Counted from the stretch's first letter, positions 17,433 through 27,194 are shown. The stretch is 64,000 nt of DNA from Aliamphritea ceti (GCF_024347215.1 NZ_AP025282.1:1178001-1242000); one strand, 5' to 3'. Notes: a model not told the origin generated them from the sequence alone. A program made the numbers and translations.

Positions 17433-19328
17433 ATGTCCCGTATTCATTTACTGTCGCCACGACTGGCGAACCAGATAGCGGCTGGCGAAGTTGTTGAGCG
17501 TCCGGCGTCCGTAGTTAAAGAGATTCTCGAGAATAGCCTTGATGCAGGTGCTGACCGTATTGAACTGGATATCGAACAGGGCGGTATAAAACTAATCCGT
17601 TTGCGGGATAACGGTAGCGGTATCGAGAAAGAAGACTTATCTCTGGCGTTAAGCCGTCATGCTACCAGTAAAATTCGCGATCTGAATGATCTTGAAGCGG
17701 TGCAGAGTCTGGGGTTCCGGGGCGAGGCATTGGCATCCGTCAGTTCAGTTTCAAGGCTAACGCTGACGTCACGTACTGCTGATCAGGAAAGTGCCTGGCA
17801 GGTTCAGACCGAAGGCCGGGATATGGTGGCGGAAATTTCGCCTGCTGCACATCCTGCCGGAACTACGGTTGAAATGCGGGATCTGTTTTTTAATACGCCT
17901 GCCCGCCGTAAGTTCATGAAGACAGAGAAAACCGAGTTTAAGCACTTGGAAGAAGTGGTTAAACGTTTGGCGTTAAGTCGCTTCGATGTAGGTTTTACAC
18001 TGCGACATAATCAGAAAGTGATTCATCAGTTACGTCCGGCTGTGAGCGAAGCGGAGCAGGAGCGGCGAATTGCCAGCTTGATGTCACCCGCTTTTATTGA
18101 AGAATCGATGCGGGTGGATGTGAATGCGGAAGCATCAGGTTTGCGCTTATGGGGCTGGGTGGGCTTGCCGACCTTTTCCCGGAGTCAGGCGGACTTGCAA
18201 TACTTCTTTGTTAACGGCCGGGTTATTCGTGACAAGGTCGTATCCCACGCTTTGCGTCAGGCGTATCAGGATGTGCTGTTTCATGGTCGACATCCGGCCT
18301 ACGTGTTATTTATGGAGCTTGATCCGGCGCTGGTGGATGTCAATGTTCATCCGACAAAGCATGAAGTGCGTTTTCGTGAAAGCCGTCTGGTGCATGATTT
18401 TATTTTCAGAACAACGCACCGGGTAATTGCAGATATGCGACCGCAGACCGGAGAAGACACTGCAGGTATTCCTGAAGCAGTGCTTGCTGCTGGGGGTAAT
18501 GCACCAACCAGTGATTTCTTGCCTTCACCGGGCGTTGCAGGTGTTGGTCAGAGCTTTCAGCAGGGGCGTATGCCGCTTTATCAGTCTTCATCACAGATTG
18601 AACGGCCTTCGTCCGGTGAGGTGCGTGAGCAGATACAGCAGTACGGTCAATTGCATTCAGCAGTCACTCCGATGGCTGGTGCGGCAAGTGCTTCAGTTAT
18701 GGGTAATACCGGAATAGCAATGCCTGATGCGGATGAGACGAAATGTCCACCAATGGGGTATGCTGTTGCCCAATTACATGGTGTATTCATTCTGGCGCAA
18801 AACGATATTGGTCTGGTAGTAGTCGATATGCATGCGGCACATGAACGAATTGTTTATGAGCGGATGAAAACAGCATATGAGGCTGAAGGCGTGCGCAGTC
18901 AGCCACTGCTGGTACCTGTCAGTATGGCTGTTAGCAGTGGCGAAGCAGATTGTGCTGAAGAGCAGCATGAAGTGTTCCGGCAGCTAGGTTTTGAGATTGC
19001 CCGGATGGGCGAAGAAACCATTGTTATTCGCCAGGTTCCGGTGGCACTGGCAAACGGTGATGTAACTAAGCTGATTCTGGACGTGATCGCGGATATGCAG
19101 CAGTTTGGTAATAGCCGTAAAGTTCAGGAGCATGTGAATGAATTATTGGGGACTATGGCGTGCCATGGTTCTGTGAGGGCTAACCGTCAACTGACTTTGC
19201 CCGAAATGAATGCCTTATTGCGTGATATGGAACAAACTGAGCGTAGTGGACAATGTAACCACGGCCGTCCGACCTGGACTCAGATGTCTATGCAGGAGCT
19301 TGATGGCCTGTTTATGCGCGGTCAGTAA
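17433..19328 (+). CDS. mutL: DNA mismatch repair protein MutL
   Basis: GHKL ATPase that links MutS mismatch recognition to strand incision and excision. The N-terminal motifs are IAAGEVVERPASVVKEILEN, DNGSGI, and the lid region with RHATSKI and LGFRGEAL. The transducer domain ends near DVNVHPTKHEVRF. A variable linker (about 340-445) leads to the dimerisation domain (MHAAHERIVYERM). The metal-binding DQHA(X)2E(X)4E endonuclease motif is not intact, since HAAHERIVYE replaces it. This fits an E. coli-like, MutH-type MutL rather than a nicking MutL. Length is 631 residues (E. coli 615). Confidence 0.96.
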   Translation: MSRIHLLSPRLANQIAAGEVVERPASVVKEILENSLDAGADRIELDIEQGGIKLIRLRDNGSGIEKEDLSLALSRHATSKIRDLNDLEAVQSLGFRGEALASVSSVSRLTLTSRTADQESAWQVQTEGRDMVAEISPAAHPAGTTVEMRDLFFNTPARRKFMKTEKTEFKHLEEVVKRLALSRFDVGFTLRHNQKVIHQLRPAVSEAEQERRIASLMSPAFIEESMRVDVNAEASGLRLWGWVGLPTFSRSQADLQYFFVNGRVIRDKVVSHALRQAYQDVLFHGRHPAYVLFMELDPALVDVNVHPTKHEVRFRESRLVHDFIFRTTHRVIADMRPQTGEDTAGIPEAVLAAGGNAPTSDFLPSPGVAGVGQSFQQGRMPLYQSSSQIERPSSGEVREQIQQYGQLHSAVTPMAGAASASVMGNTGIAMPDADETKCPPMGYAVAQLHGVFILAQNDIGLVVVDMHAAHERIVYERMKTAYEAEGVRSQPLLVPVSMAVSSGEADCAEEQHEVFRQLGFEIARMGEETIVIRQVPVALANGDVTKLILDVIADMQQFGNSRKVQEHVNELLGTMACHGSVRANRQLTLPEMNALLRDMEQTERSGQCNHGRPTWTQMSMQELDGLFMRGQ

Positions 19329-19377
19329 GACCGTTCTGTCGTTTAGATTTAACAGATTTTGATTTTTGGAGTACTAA

Positions 19378-20316
19378 GTGACGACGTCTTTACCGCCGGC
19401 AATTTTCCTTATGGGCCCAACGGCTGCAGGTAAAACCGATCTTGCAATGGCGCTTTGTGATCTGCTGGACTGTGAAATAATAAGTGTTGATTCTGCGATG
19501 ATTTATCGCCAGATGAATATAGGTACAGCTACACCTGAAGCTGAGCTGTTGGCACGCTATCCACATCGTCTGGTTGATATTCTAGATCCTTCTGAGGCGT
19601 ATTCTGCGGCAGATTTCCGAAGAGATGCTTTGCAGCATATGGCTGAAATAACCAGCAAAGGCAAAATACCACTGCTGGTAGGCGGTACCATGCTTTACTA
19701 CCAGGCGTTAATGAAAGGTCTGGCTGATATGCCTGAAGCTGATCAGAGCGTTCGTCAGCGGCTTTTAGATGAAGCGAATAGCTTTGGCTGGGAGCGTTTG
19801 CATGATCGCCTGAAACAGGTTGATCCGGTATCTGCGGCCCGTATTCATCCAAATGATCCGCAACGATTGCAGCGGGCTCTGGAGGTTTATGAACTGACGG
19901 GTAAAAGTATGACTGAACACTGGCAGACTCAGGAAGCTTCCCGTGCACCCTATAACATGCAGTCTTTGTGTGTCATGCCAACCGAACGTTCTGTGCTGCA
20001 TCAGAGGATAGAACAGCGTTTTCATATAATGCTGGAACAAGGTTTTGAAGCAGAGGTTCGGGCGTTATGGGAGCGCGGTGATCTTGATGCCAGTATGCCA
20101 TCCATTCGCTGTGTCGGTTACCGGCAGATGTGGGAGCATTTTCAGGGGCAGTGGGACCATGAAACTATGATCCAGAAAGGCATAGTTGCTACCCGACAAC
20201 TGGCTAAACGACAGATAACTTGGTTGCGTAGTTGGCCTGATTTGAAAACTTTAGCTTCAAATGATCCAAATTTAACCAATAATGCCTTGAAATTGTTAGA
20301 GGGTGGCATTATATAA
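19378..20316 (+). CDS. miaA: tRNA dimethylallyltransferase
   Basis: Adds a dimethylallyl group to A37 of tRNAs that read UNN codons. The P-loop GPTAAGKTDLA, the substrate-recognition DSAMIYRQMNIGTA, and GGTMLYYQAL and CVGYRQMWE are diagnostic. Length is 312 residues (E. coli 316). It starts with GTG at 19378 after a GGAG ribosome site. Further MiaB-dependent methylthiolation would follow, a step that YgfZ is known to support in E. coli. It is followed by hfq, as in most gammaproteobacteria. Confidence 0.96.
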   Translation: MTTSLPPAIFLMGPTAAGKTDLAMALCDLLDCEIISVDSAMIYRQMNIGTATPEAELLARYPHRLVDILDPSEAYSAADFRRDALQHMAEITSKGKIPLLVGGTMLYYQALMKGLADMPEADQSVRQRLLDEANSFGWERLHDRLKQVDPVSAARIHPNDPQRLQRALEVYELTGKSMTEHWQTQEASRAPYNMQSLCVMPTERSVLHQRIEQRFHIMLEQGFEAEVRALWERGDLDASMPSIRCVGYRQMWEHFQGQWDHETMIQKGIVATRQLAKRQITWLRSWPDLKTLASNDPNLTNNALKLLEGGII

Positions 20317-20436
20317 TGCTGTAGCTTGAATTTTTCGGACCGTCCGGCTTTTTTGAGGCGGTCAGATGCGCAGTATTTCTAACAGGATTTGAATTGCGCA
20401 TATTTTATTTTATCGATTCACAGGAAGGAGCTTCCA

Positions 20437-20673
20437 ATGTCAAAAGGGCAATCTTTACAAGACCCTTATCTGAACGTACTGCGTAAAGAGCGCGTACCCG
20501 TTTCTATTTTCTTGGTAAATGGTATCAAGCTACAGGGACAGATTGAGTCATTCGACCAGTTTGTAATCCTGCTTAAAAATACTGTCAGCCAGATGGTCTA
20601 TAAACATGCAATATCAACTGTGGTACCGGCACGTCCGGTTAAGTTACCGCAGGGTGATGAATCGGCTGACTGA
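20437..20673 (+). CDS. hfq: RNA chaperone Hfq
   Basis: Hexameric Sm-like chaperone for small RNAs and mRNAs. Sm1 (VSIFLVNGIKLQGQIESFDQ) and Sm2 with the YKHAIS motif are intact, as is the proximal-face QDPYLN region. The ATG at 20437 follows the strong site AAGGAG. The 78-residue protein has a very short C-terminal tail compared with E. coli (102), as in Pseudomonas (82). A 120-bp gap after miaA leaves room for its own promoter, but I could not pick one with confidence. Confidence 0.97.
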   Translation: MSKGQSLQDPYLNVLRKERVPVSIFLVNGIKLQGQIESFDQFVILLKNTVSQMVYKHAISTVVPARPVKLPQGDESAD

Positions 20674-20681
20674 GGTTCTAT

Positions 20682-21998
20682 TTGTTTTTTGAGCGTCCTG
20701 AGTCTGGCGAATGCGCCATACTTGTCCACATAGATATGGCTGATGAGGCGGACCGGGAAAGCCCGAAAGAGTTGGAAGAACTCGCGCTTTCTGCTGGCGC
20801 CGATCCTGTAGATATTCTTACAGGTAGTCGCCATAAGCCTAGTCCGAAATTATTTATCGGTAGCGGTAAGGTCGAAGAGTTGAAGGCAATGGTGCATCAG
20901 TATGATGCCGAATTGGTTATATTCAATAATTCACTTAGCCCAGGCCAGGAGCGTAACCTCGAAAGAGAGTTGCAGTGCCGGGTGCTGGACCGTACCGGTC
21001 TGATTCTGGATATATTTGCTCAGCGTGCCCGCACCCATGAAGGTAAACTTCAGGTGGAGCTGGCTCAGCTGGAGCATATGTCTACACGCCTTATCCGAGG
21101 TTGGACACACCTTGAACGTCAGAAAGGCGGTATCGGTTTACGTGGCCCGGGTGAAACCCAGCTGGAAACCGATCGCCGGTTACTGCGTGCCCGAATTAAA
21201 AGCATTCTGAAGCGTCTGGAAAAAGTCCGCAAGCAGCGAGATCAGGGGCGTCGTGCCCGTAGTCGCGCTGAGGTACCGGGTTTGTCTCTGGTGGGATATA
21301 CGAATGCTGGAAAGTCAACGCTGTTCAATCAGCTGACGGAAGCAGAAGTGTATGCCGCTGATCAGTTGTTCGCGACACTAGATCCAACTTTGCGTTGTAT
21401 TGAGGTGGCGGATGTTGGTCAGGCGATTCTGGCTGATACGGTAGGTTTTATTCGTCATTTACCGCACAAGTTAGTTGAAGCGTTTCGGGCAACTTTGCAG
21501 GAAACGACTGAAGCGACTTTGTTGTTACATGTGATTGATGCGTTCGATGAGGACCGTCAGGAACATATCGATGAAGTGAATGCTGTGCTGGCGGAAATAA
21601 AAGCGGATGATGTGCCTTGTCTTGAGGTTTATAACAAAATAGACCGAATGGAAGGCATTGAGCCGCGTATCGACCGTAATGATGAAGGTATGCCTATTCG
21701 GGTTTGGGTATCTGCAGCCACTGGGCAGGGAACAGAGTTGCTGTTTCAGGCTATTTCAGAGCGTCTTGCTGACGACCTTTTTCACGATTCAATTCAGGTG
21801 GCGCCGTCCGAAGGGGCATTCCGTGCTCTGCTGTATGGTCAGGGTGCTGTATTGAATGAGTCGTATGATGAGGCGGGTGAAAGTCATCTGGAAGTGCGTT
21901 TGCAGCGTAAAGACTTTATGCAGATTCTCAGTAAAGCAAGTATACCGGCGGAACGTTACTTTGGGCTGGATGTCAATAAACCAGAGTGGCTACAGTGA
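20682..21998 (+). CDS. hflX: Ribosome-associated GTPase HflX
   Basis: GTPase that splits or rescues stalled 70S ribosomes under heat and antibiotic stress. The N-terminal HflX domain has GSRHKPSPKLFIGSGKVEEL and LSPGQERNLERE. The linker GWTHLERQKGGIGLRGPGET is nearly invariant in the family. The G domain has GYTNAGKSTLFN, ADTVGFIRHLP and NKID. The start is a TTG at 20682, supported by a GAGG site and by end-to-end similarity of the first residues (MFFERPESGE, ILVHI) to the E. coli start. It lies 8 bp after hfq. Confidence 0.95.
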   Translation: MFFERPESGECAILVHIDMADEADRESPKELEELALSAGADPVDILTGSRHKPSPKLFIGSGKVEELKAMVHQYDAELVIFNNSLSPGQERNLERELQCRVLDRTGLILDIFAQRARTHEGKLQVELAQLEHMSTRLIRGWTHLERQKGGIGLRGPGETQLETDRRLLRARIKSILKRLEKVRKQRDQGRRARSRAEVPGLSLVGYTNAGKSTLFNQLTEAEVYAADQLFATLDPTLRCIEVADVGQAILADTVGFIRHLPHKLVEAFRATLQETTEATLLLHVIDAFDEDRQEHIDEVNAVLAEIKADDVPCLEVYNKIDRMEGIEPRIDRNDEGMPIRVWVSAATGQGTELLFQAISERLADDLFHDSIQVAPSEGAFRALLYGQGAVLNESYDEAGESHLEVRLQRKDFMQILSKASIPAERYFGLDVNKPEWLQ

Positions 21999-22144
21999 CG
22001 GCAAATATTTGAATTTTAAAAGTAAGCAGCGTATTTAAGGCGTTGCATACTATGATTAACCTACATACACTTTTTGTAGTTTTTGGTGCTTTGCCTGTGT
22101 ATTCGGTAAAGACAAAGTATTAATGGTTTAGAGCGGAGAACAGT

Positions 22145-23335
22145 ATGGCTTGGAATGAGCCTGGCGGTAACGGGAATAATCAGGATCCCTGGAACTCTGG
22201 TGGTAAGCGTAACGGTGGTGGCAACAATGATCAGGGGCCTCCTGATCTTGATGAAGCGCTGCAAAAACTGCAGGAAAAACTAAATGGCATTTTCGGTAAA
22301 TCGAATAAGTCTGGTGGCTCCGGTGGTAAATCTGCAGCACCTTCAGGTGGCCTGTTTGGTATCTTGATAGTAATACTGCTGCTTGGTTGGGCTGGTTTTG
22401 GTGTTTATACCGTGGATCAGCAGCAGCGTGGTGTTGTTCTGACTTTGGGTAAGTACAGTGAAACTGTAATGCCTGGGCTGCACTGGAACCCACCTTTGAT
22501 TGATCAGGTTACTCAGGTAAATGTTACCCGGGTAAACGCTTATGATCATCGATCGCTGATGCTGACCGAAGATGAGAATATTGTAGACGTTTCTATTACT
22601 GTTCAGTATGTCATCTCTGACCCTAAGAATTATCTGTTGAAGGTGCGTGATCCGGAAGCAAGTTTAGCGAATGCTGCCGAGTCTGCCTTACGTCATATTG
22701 TTGGTGGGTCTGAAATGGATTCTATTCTGACAGAAGGTCGTGAGATTCTGGGTACAGACGTTAAAGCTCGTCTGCAGCAGTATATGGAAGATTATCAGAC
22801 TGGTTTGCGGATCAGTCAGGTGAACATTAAGGAAGTTAAGGCGCCGTCTCAGGTTCAGGATGCATTTGATGATGTAATCAAGGCACGTGAGGATGAGCAG
22901 CGAGTGATGAACGAAGCTGAATCTTACCGTAATGGTATTATCCCTGAAGCGCGTGGTATCGCACAGCGGATGAAAGAAGAAGCAAGTGCGTATCGTGAGC
23001 AGGTAGTTGCTCAGGCACAAGGTGATGCGCAGCGTTTTGAAGCGCTACTAGGTGAGTACTTGAAAGCACCGGGTGTAACCCGGGAGCGTCTGTATCTGGA
23101 TGCCATGGAAACAGTTATGTCGAATAACTCCAAGGTGTTAGTGGATGTAGAAGGCGGTAATAACATGATGTATTTGCCATTGGATAAGTTGGCAGAGCGC
23201 CGTCAGGCACCGGTTGATTTTAATCGTTCAGGCAGTGGTGCTCGTCTGAGTAACGATAATATTCGTGATATTACTGATCAGGTGATTGAGCAGTTGCGTC
23301 AGCGTCAGCAAACAACTCGACGGGAGACTCGATAA
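22145..23335 (+). CDS. hflK: FtsH-regulating membrane protein HflK
   Basis: SPFH/prohibitin-family protein that forms a cage with HflC around the FtsH protease in the inner membrane. A Gly/Asn-rich cytosolic N-terminus (about 1-70, GGNGNNQDPWNSGGKR) precedes one membrane helix (about 72-92, LFGILIVILLLGWAGFGVYT). The SPFH domain (about 93-280) follows, then a helical region rich in E, A and Q. It lies 146 bp after hflX, with no terminator that I trust in the gap. The stop overlaps the start of hflC by 1 nt. Confidence 0.95.
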   Translation: MAWNEPGGNGNNQDPWNSGGKRNGGGNNDQGPPDLDEALQKLQEKLNGIFGKSNKSGGSGGKSAAPSGGLFGILIVILLLGWAGFGVYTVDQQQRGVVLTLGKYSETVMPGLHWNPPLIDQVTQVNVTRVNAYDHRSLMLTEDENIVDVSITVQYVISDPKNYLLKVRDPEASLANAAESALRHIVGGSEMDSILTEGREILGTDVKARLQQYMEDYQTGLRISQVNIKEVKAPSQVQDAFDDVIKAREDEQRVMNEAESYRNGIIPEARGIAQRMKEEASAYREQVVAQAQGDAQRFEALLGEYLKAPGVTRERLYLDAMETVMSNNSKVLVDVEGGNNMMYLPLDKLAERRQAPVDFNRSGSGARLSNDNIRDITDQVIEQLRQRQQTTRRETR

Positions 23336-24210
23336 TGTCAGGTAAATCTATGGCAGGCGTAGTTGTTGCGCTATTGTTGGTCGTACTGGCGTCTAATTCG
23401 CTGTATATCATTAAAGAGACTGATCGTGCGGTACTGCTGAAATTTGGTGAGATTGTTAATCCAAATATTCAGCCTGGTCTCCATGTGAAGTTTCCGATCA
23501 TTAATAAGGTGCGTAAGTTTGATGGCCGGGTATTAACATTGGATGCACAGCCTCAGTCGTATTTGACGGTTGAGAAGAAGCGTCTGGTGGTTGATTCGTT
23601 CATTAAATGGCGTGTTATTGATCCGCAAACTTACTACACAGCAACTTCCGGTGATCAGTTCCGTGCTGCTGAACGTTTGTTCCCTAGTGTGGATGCGGGT
23701 CTGCGTGCGCAGTTTGGTGAGCGTACCCTGACAGAAGTAGTGTCCGGTGAGCGTGATCAGTTGATGGTTGAGCTGACAGATTCTCTGAGTCAGACCACCC
23801 GTGATGAGCTGGGTATCGAGCTGATTGATATTCGGGTTAAGAAAATCGATCTGCCGCAGGAAGTATCTAACTCTGTATACGACCGTATGCGTACAGAGCG
23901 AGAGCGTGAAGCGCGTGAACTGCGTTCCCGTGGTCAGGAGCTTGCAGAAGGTATCCGTGCTGACGCCGATCGTCAGAAAACGGTTATCGAAGCAGGGGCT
24001 TACCGTGATGCACAGGAGCTGCGTGGTGAAGGTGATGCGGAATCAGCAGGTATCTATGCGAGTGCATATAGCCGTGACCCGGAATTCTATTCTTTCTACC
24101 GTAGTCTGAATGCATATAAAGAAGCATTTAATCAGCAGGGCGATGTAATGATTCTGGAACCGGACAGTGAATTCTTCCGTTATCTGAATCAGCCAAACCT
24201 GCAGCAATAA
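23335..24210 (+). CDS. hflC: FtsH-regulating membrane protein HflC
   Basis: Partner of HflK in the HflKC-FtsH complex. An N-terminal membrane anchor (about 5-25, MAGVVVALLLVVLASNSLYI) is followed by the SPFH domain with FGEIVNPNIQPGLHVKFP and RVLTLDAQPQSYLT. A coiled-coil stalk (RTEREREARELRSRGQE) ends in the cap region with SAYSRDPEFYSFYRSLNAY. Length is 291 residues, near E. coli HflC (334) with a shorter C-terminal half. The TAATG junction with hflK shows translational coupling. Confidence 0.95.
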   Translation: MSGKSMAGVVVALLLVVLASNSLYIIKETDRAVLLKFGEIVNPNIQPGLHVKFPIINKVRKFDGRVLTLDAQPQSYLTVEKKRLVVDSFIKWRVIDPQTYYTATSGDQFRAAERLFPSVDAGLRAQFGERTLTEVVSGERDQLMVELTDSLSQTTRDELGIELIDIRVKKIDLPQEVSNSVYDRMRTEREREARELRSRGQELAEGIRADADRQKTVIEAGAYRDAQELRGEGDAESAGIYASAYSRDPEFYSFYRSLNAYKEAFNQQGDVMILEPDSEFFRYLNQPNLQQ

Positions 24211-24280
24211 TTGCTACCTTTGATTAATTTTTACCCGGAATAGGCTGCACTATTTGCCCTGTTCCGTGGTAGAATTCTGT

Positions 24281-24306
24281 AACCGGGTTAAAGCCCGGTT
24301 TTTTTA
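24281..24306 (+). terminator. Rho-independent terminator after hflC
   Basis: Stem AACCGGG / CCCGGTT with a 6-nt loop and a run of seven T. It ends the long hfl operon, just 22 bp before the next start codon. Confidence 0.75.
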
Positions 24307-24327
24307 TGCGGTTTTGTGAGAGGCGTT

Positions 24328-24525
24328 ATGTGGGCAGAGCTTTGGCAGCCACTCTTAATCGGTTTAAGCCTGATGCTGATAATCGAAGGAGTAGTACCAT
24401 TTCTTTATCCCGGACGCTGGCGAAGGTTGGTCCAGCAGTTAGCGAGAATTAGTGATAATGCGCTGCGGATAACCGGTTTAATCAGCATGCTGGCAGGTCT
24501 GTGCATGCTGTATATGATTAACTGA
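24328..24525 (+). CDS. yjeT: Small membrane protein YjeT (DUF2065)
   Basis: A 65-residue inner-membrane protein with two hydrophobic helices (about 6-24 and 46-64) around a basic loop (YPGRWRRLVQQ). It matches the DUF2065 family in length and in the pattern EGVVPFLYPGRW. The ATG at 24328 follows GAGAGG. The location between hflC and hisZ/purA is the family's usual one. Function is unknown; a link with HflKC is a guess from synteny. Confidence 0.88.
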   Translation: MWAELWQPLLIGLSLMLIIEGVVPFLYPGRWRRLVQQLARISDNALRITGLISMLAGLCMLYMIN

Positions 24526-24546
24526 TCTATCGATTAGGAGAGTTGC

Positions 24547-25725
24547 ATGGCCTTGGCAGATCGCTGGTTATTACCAGACGGCGTCAAAGAAGTCTTGCCA
24601 CCACAGGCGCGTCAGGTTGAAGCGGCCCGTCGGCAAGTGCTAGATATGTATAATACCTGGGGTTATGAATTAGTCATGACGCCAATGATCGAACACCTGG
24701 ACTCTTTATTAAGTGGTGTTGGTCGTGACCTGGATCTGAATACTTTTAAAGTGACTGATCAGTTGACAGGTCGGATGTTGGGTATCCGTGCAGATATTAC
24801 CCAGCAGGTTGCGCGTATTGATGCGCATCGCCTGAAAAATGATGGTCCTAATCGTCTTTGTTATTGCAGTACAGTGCTGCATACATTGCCAGCGAATCCG
24901 CTGGCGTCACGAAATCCTTTACAGGTCGGTGCTGAGTTATTTGGTCACTCTGGCCTGGCAAGTGATGTAGAAATTATTTCTCTGATGCTTGAGACCCTGC
25001 ATGTGCTGGGTGTTAATCAGGAATTGAGTATCGATTTAGGGCATGTGGGCATTTATCGTGGGCTGATTGCCAGTGCAGGGCTTACTGATGCGCAGGAAAG
25101 TGATTACTTTGAATTGCTGCAGCGTAAAGATATGCCTGAGATTCAGCGTTTTCTGAGTAAGGTTGATCTGTCAGCTGATCAGGCGGCAATGCTGGCTAAA
25201 CTGCCTGCGTTGCATGGTGGTATTGAAGTGCTGGATGCTGCTCAGGAGAGCTTTGCGGCAATTAGTGATGCCGTTGTACCGGCGCTGGATTATTTGCGTC
25301 AGATAGCTGAGCAGATTGGTCAGCGTTATCCGCAGGTAGATTTGTATTTCGACCTGAGTGAGTTACGTGGTTATAACTATCACACCGGAATCGTTTTCGG
25401 TGCGTATACGCCAAGCTTTGGTCAGGCGATTGCTAAAGGCGGTCGTTATGATGAAGTTGGGCGTGATTTTGGCCGGGCTCGCCCGGCAACAGGTTTTAGT
25501 GCTGACCTTAAGACATTGGTTGAGCTTTCTGCTCTGCAGTGTCAGCAGGATGGTGCAATACTGGCGTCAGCCGGCAGCGATGCTGGGTTGTTAAAGGCGA
25601 TCAGTGAACTTCGCACGACCGGTAAGCGAGTTGTGCAGCAGCTCGATGGTGCAGCGTCTGATGATGTTGTATTCGCGCAGCAACTGGTGCAGCAGGATGG
25701 GGTTTGGGTTCTGCAGAGCCTGTAA
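24547..25725 (+). CDS. hisZ: ATP phosphoribosyltransferase regulatory subunit HisZ
   Basis: A histidyl-tRNA synthetase-like protein without aminoacylation activity. It assembles with short-form HisG to start histidine biosynthesis. The class II core is visible (MLGIRADITQQVARIDAHRL; AKGGRYDEVGRDFGRARPATGFS). The anticodon-binding domain of a true HisRS is missing. Length is 392 residues, typical. Presence of HisZ predicts that this organism has a short HisG outside the window. The true HisS is at 38352. It lies 21 bp after yjeT and 40 bp before purA. Confidence 0.94.
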   Translation: MALADRWLLPDGVKEVLPPQARQVEAARRQVLDMYNTWGYELVMTPMIEHLDSLLSGVGRDLDLNTFKVTDQLTGRMLGIRADITQQVARIDAHRLKNDGPNRLCYCSTVLHTLPANPLASRNPLQVGAELFGHSGLASDVEIISLMLETLHVLGVNQELSIDLGHVGIYRGLIASAGLTDAQESDYFELLQRKDMPEIQRFLSKVDLSADQAAMLAKLPALHGGIEVLDAAQESFAAISDAVVPALDYLRQIAEQIGQRYPQVDLYFDLSELRGYNYHTGIVFGAYTPSFGQAIAKGGRYDEVGRDFGRARPATGFSADLKTLVELSALQCQQDGAILASAGSDAGLLKAISELRTTGKRVVQQLDGAASDDVVFAQQLVQQDGVWVLQSL

Positions 25726-25765
25726 CCGCTTGAAATTAGATTGAGTTAAACGTTTAGAGACTAGC

Positions 25766-27061
25766 ATGGGTAAAAATGTCGTTGTTTTAGGAACGCAGTG
25801 GGGCGATGAGGGTAAAGGTAAGATTGTTGACCTTTTAACTGATCAGGCTACTGCCGTGGCGCGCTTTCAGGGCGGTCATAACGCAGGTCACACTCTGGTA
25901 ATTGATGGTGAGAAAACAGTTCTTCACCTGATTCCGTCAGGTATTCTGCGTGAAAATGTTCTTTGCATGATAGGCAACGGCGTAGTGCTGTCTCCTGAAG
26001 CATTGCTGAAGGAAATGAAAGAGCTGGAAGGGCGTGGTGTTCCGGTTCGTGAGCGTTTGCGTCTCAGTCCTGCTTGTCCGCTGATCCTGCCATATCATGT
26101 CGCGCTTGATCAGGCGCGTGAAGTTGCTCGCGGTAACGCCAAGATTGGAACAACTGGTCGTGGTATCGGGCCAGCGTATGAAGATAAAGTTGCCCGTCGT
26201 GGTCTGCGTCTTGATGACATGATGAATGGTGAGCGTTTTGCTACAAAGCTAAAAGAAGTAATGGAATACCATAACTTCATGCTGCAAAACTATTATAACG
26301 CTGAGCCTGTAAGCTACGAGAAAGTGCTTGAAGAGTCTCTGGCGATGGCTGAAGTATTGCGTCCAATGGTTATGGATGTGACTTCTAAATTGCATGAATA
26401 CCGTGAACGTGGTGATAACATCATGTTTGAAGGTGCGCAGGGTTCATTGTTGGATATCGATCACGGTACATACCCTTATGTAACGTCTTCTAATACAACT
26501 GCGGGTGGTACGTCTACCGGTAGTGGTTTCGGTCCTTTGTACCTGGATTATATTCTGGGTATTACTAAGGCCTATACAACTCGTGTTGGTTCTGGTCCAT
26601 TCCCGACTCAGCTGGATTGCGAAGTTGGTAATCATCTGGGTACTAAGGGGCATGAGTTTGGTGCGACTACTGGTCGTGCGCGTCGTTGTGGTTGGTTTGA
26701 TGCGGTTGCGCTTAAGCACGCAATTCAGGTTAACTCAGTATCCGGTATCTGTCTGACTAAGCTGGATGTTCTGGATGGTCTGGAAGAGATTAAAGTGTGT
26801 GTTGGTTATAAAGATGCACAGGGTAACGCTGTTTACTCTCTGACAGGAAGTGAAGATTACGAGGCTATTGTGCCTGTGTATGAAACTCTGCCTGGCTGGA
26901 GTGAGAATACTCTGGGTGCTCAGACTCTGGAGGCGTTGCCTGAAAACGCACGTGCTTACATTAAGCGTCTTGAAGCATTGATCAATGCGCCAATTGATAT
27001 TGTTTCTACAGGTCCTGATCGTGTAGAGACAATTGTTTTGCGTCATCCGTTTGATGCTTAA
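25766..27061 (+). CDS. purA: Adenylosuccinate synthetase
   Basis: GTP-dependent conversion of IMP and aspartate to adenylosuccinate, the first committed step to AMP. The N-terminal GTQWGDEGKGK loop, FQGGHNAGHT, and IGTTGRGIGPAYEDKVAR are present. The active-site region VTSSNTTAGG and the C-terminal GWFDAVALKHA and STGPDR are also present. Length is 431 residues (E. coli 432). Two terminators follow. hisZ-purA adjacency is widespread in Pseudomonas-like gammaproteobacteria. Confidence 0.97.
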   Translation: MGKNVVVLGTQWGDEGKGKIVDLLTDQATAVARFQGGHNAGHTLVIDGEKTVLHLIPSGILRENVLCMIGNGVVLSPEALLKEMKELEGRGVPVRERLRLSPACPLILPYHVALDQAREVARGNAKIGTTGRGIGPAYEDKVARRGLRLDDMMNGERFATKLKEVMEYHNFMLQNYYNAEPVSYEKVLEESLAMAEVLRPMVMDVTSKLHEYRERGDNIMFEGAQGSLLDIDHGTYPYVTSSNTTAGGTSTGSGFGPLYLDYILGITKAYTTRVGSGPFPTQLDCEVGNHLGTKGHEFGATTGRARRCGWFDAVALKHAIQVNSVSGICLTKLDVLDGLEEIKVCVGYKDAQGNAVYSLTGSEDYEAIVPVYETLPGWSENTLGAQTLEALPENARAYIKRLEALINAPIDIVSTGPDRVETIVLRHPFDA

Positions 27062-27103
27062 CAGTTTCTTGAAGTGTTTGGTCTGCTGACCGAACATTGA
27101 TCT

Positions 27104-27130
27104 AAAAAACCAGCTTCGGCTGGTTTTTTT
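27104..27130 (+). terminator. Rho-independent terminator after purA
   Basis: Eleven-base stem AAAAAACCAGC / GCTGGTTTTTT closed by a TTCG tetraloop, with a T-run. A strong terminator. Confidence 0.85.
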
Positions 27131-27151
27131 GTGGTCGTAGCAAATTGTGGG

Positions 27152-27182
27152 CAATAAAAAACCGGCATGTAGCCGGTTTTAA
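27152..27182 (-). terminator. Rho-independent terminator after suhB
   Basis: Stem AAAACCGGC / GCCGGTTTT with a 5-nt loop. On the minus strand it ends in a T-run, 13 bp past the suhB stop codon. It could also back up the purA terminator on the other strand. Confidence 0.75.
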
Positions 27183-27194
27183 AAAGACTAAAAG

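Noticed and set aside
17433..19328. Endonuclease-type MutL
   Set aside because: The region HAAHERIVYER lacks the DQHA(X)2E(X)4E metal motif, so it is the non-nicking kind.
22061..22084. Possible terminator between hflX and hflK (CTACA / TGTAG then T5)
   Set aside because: The stem is only 5 bp and the loop is 9 nt, too weak to call.
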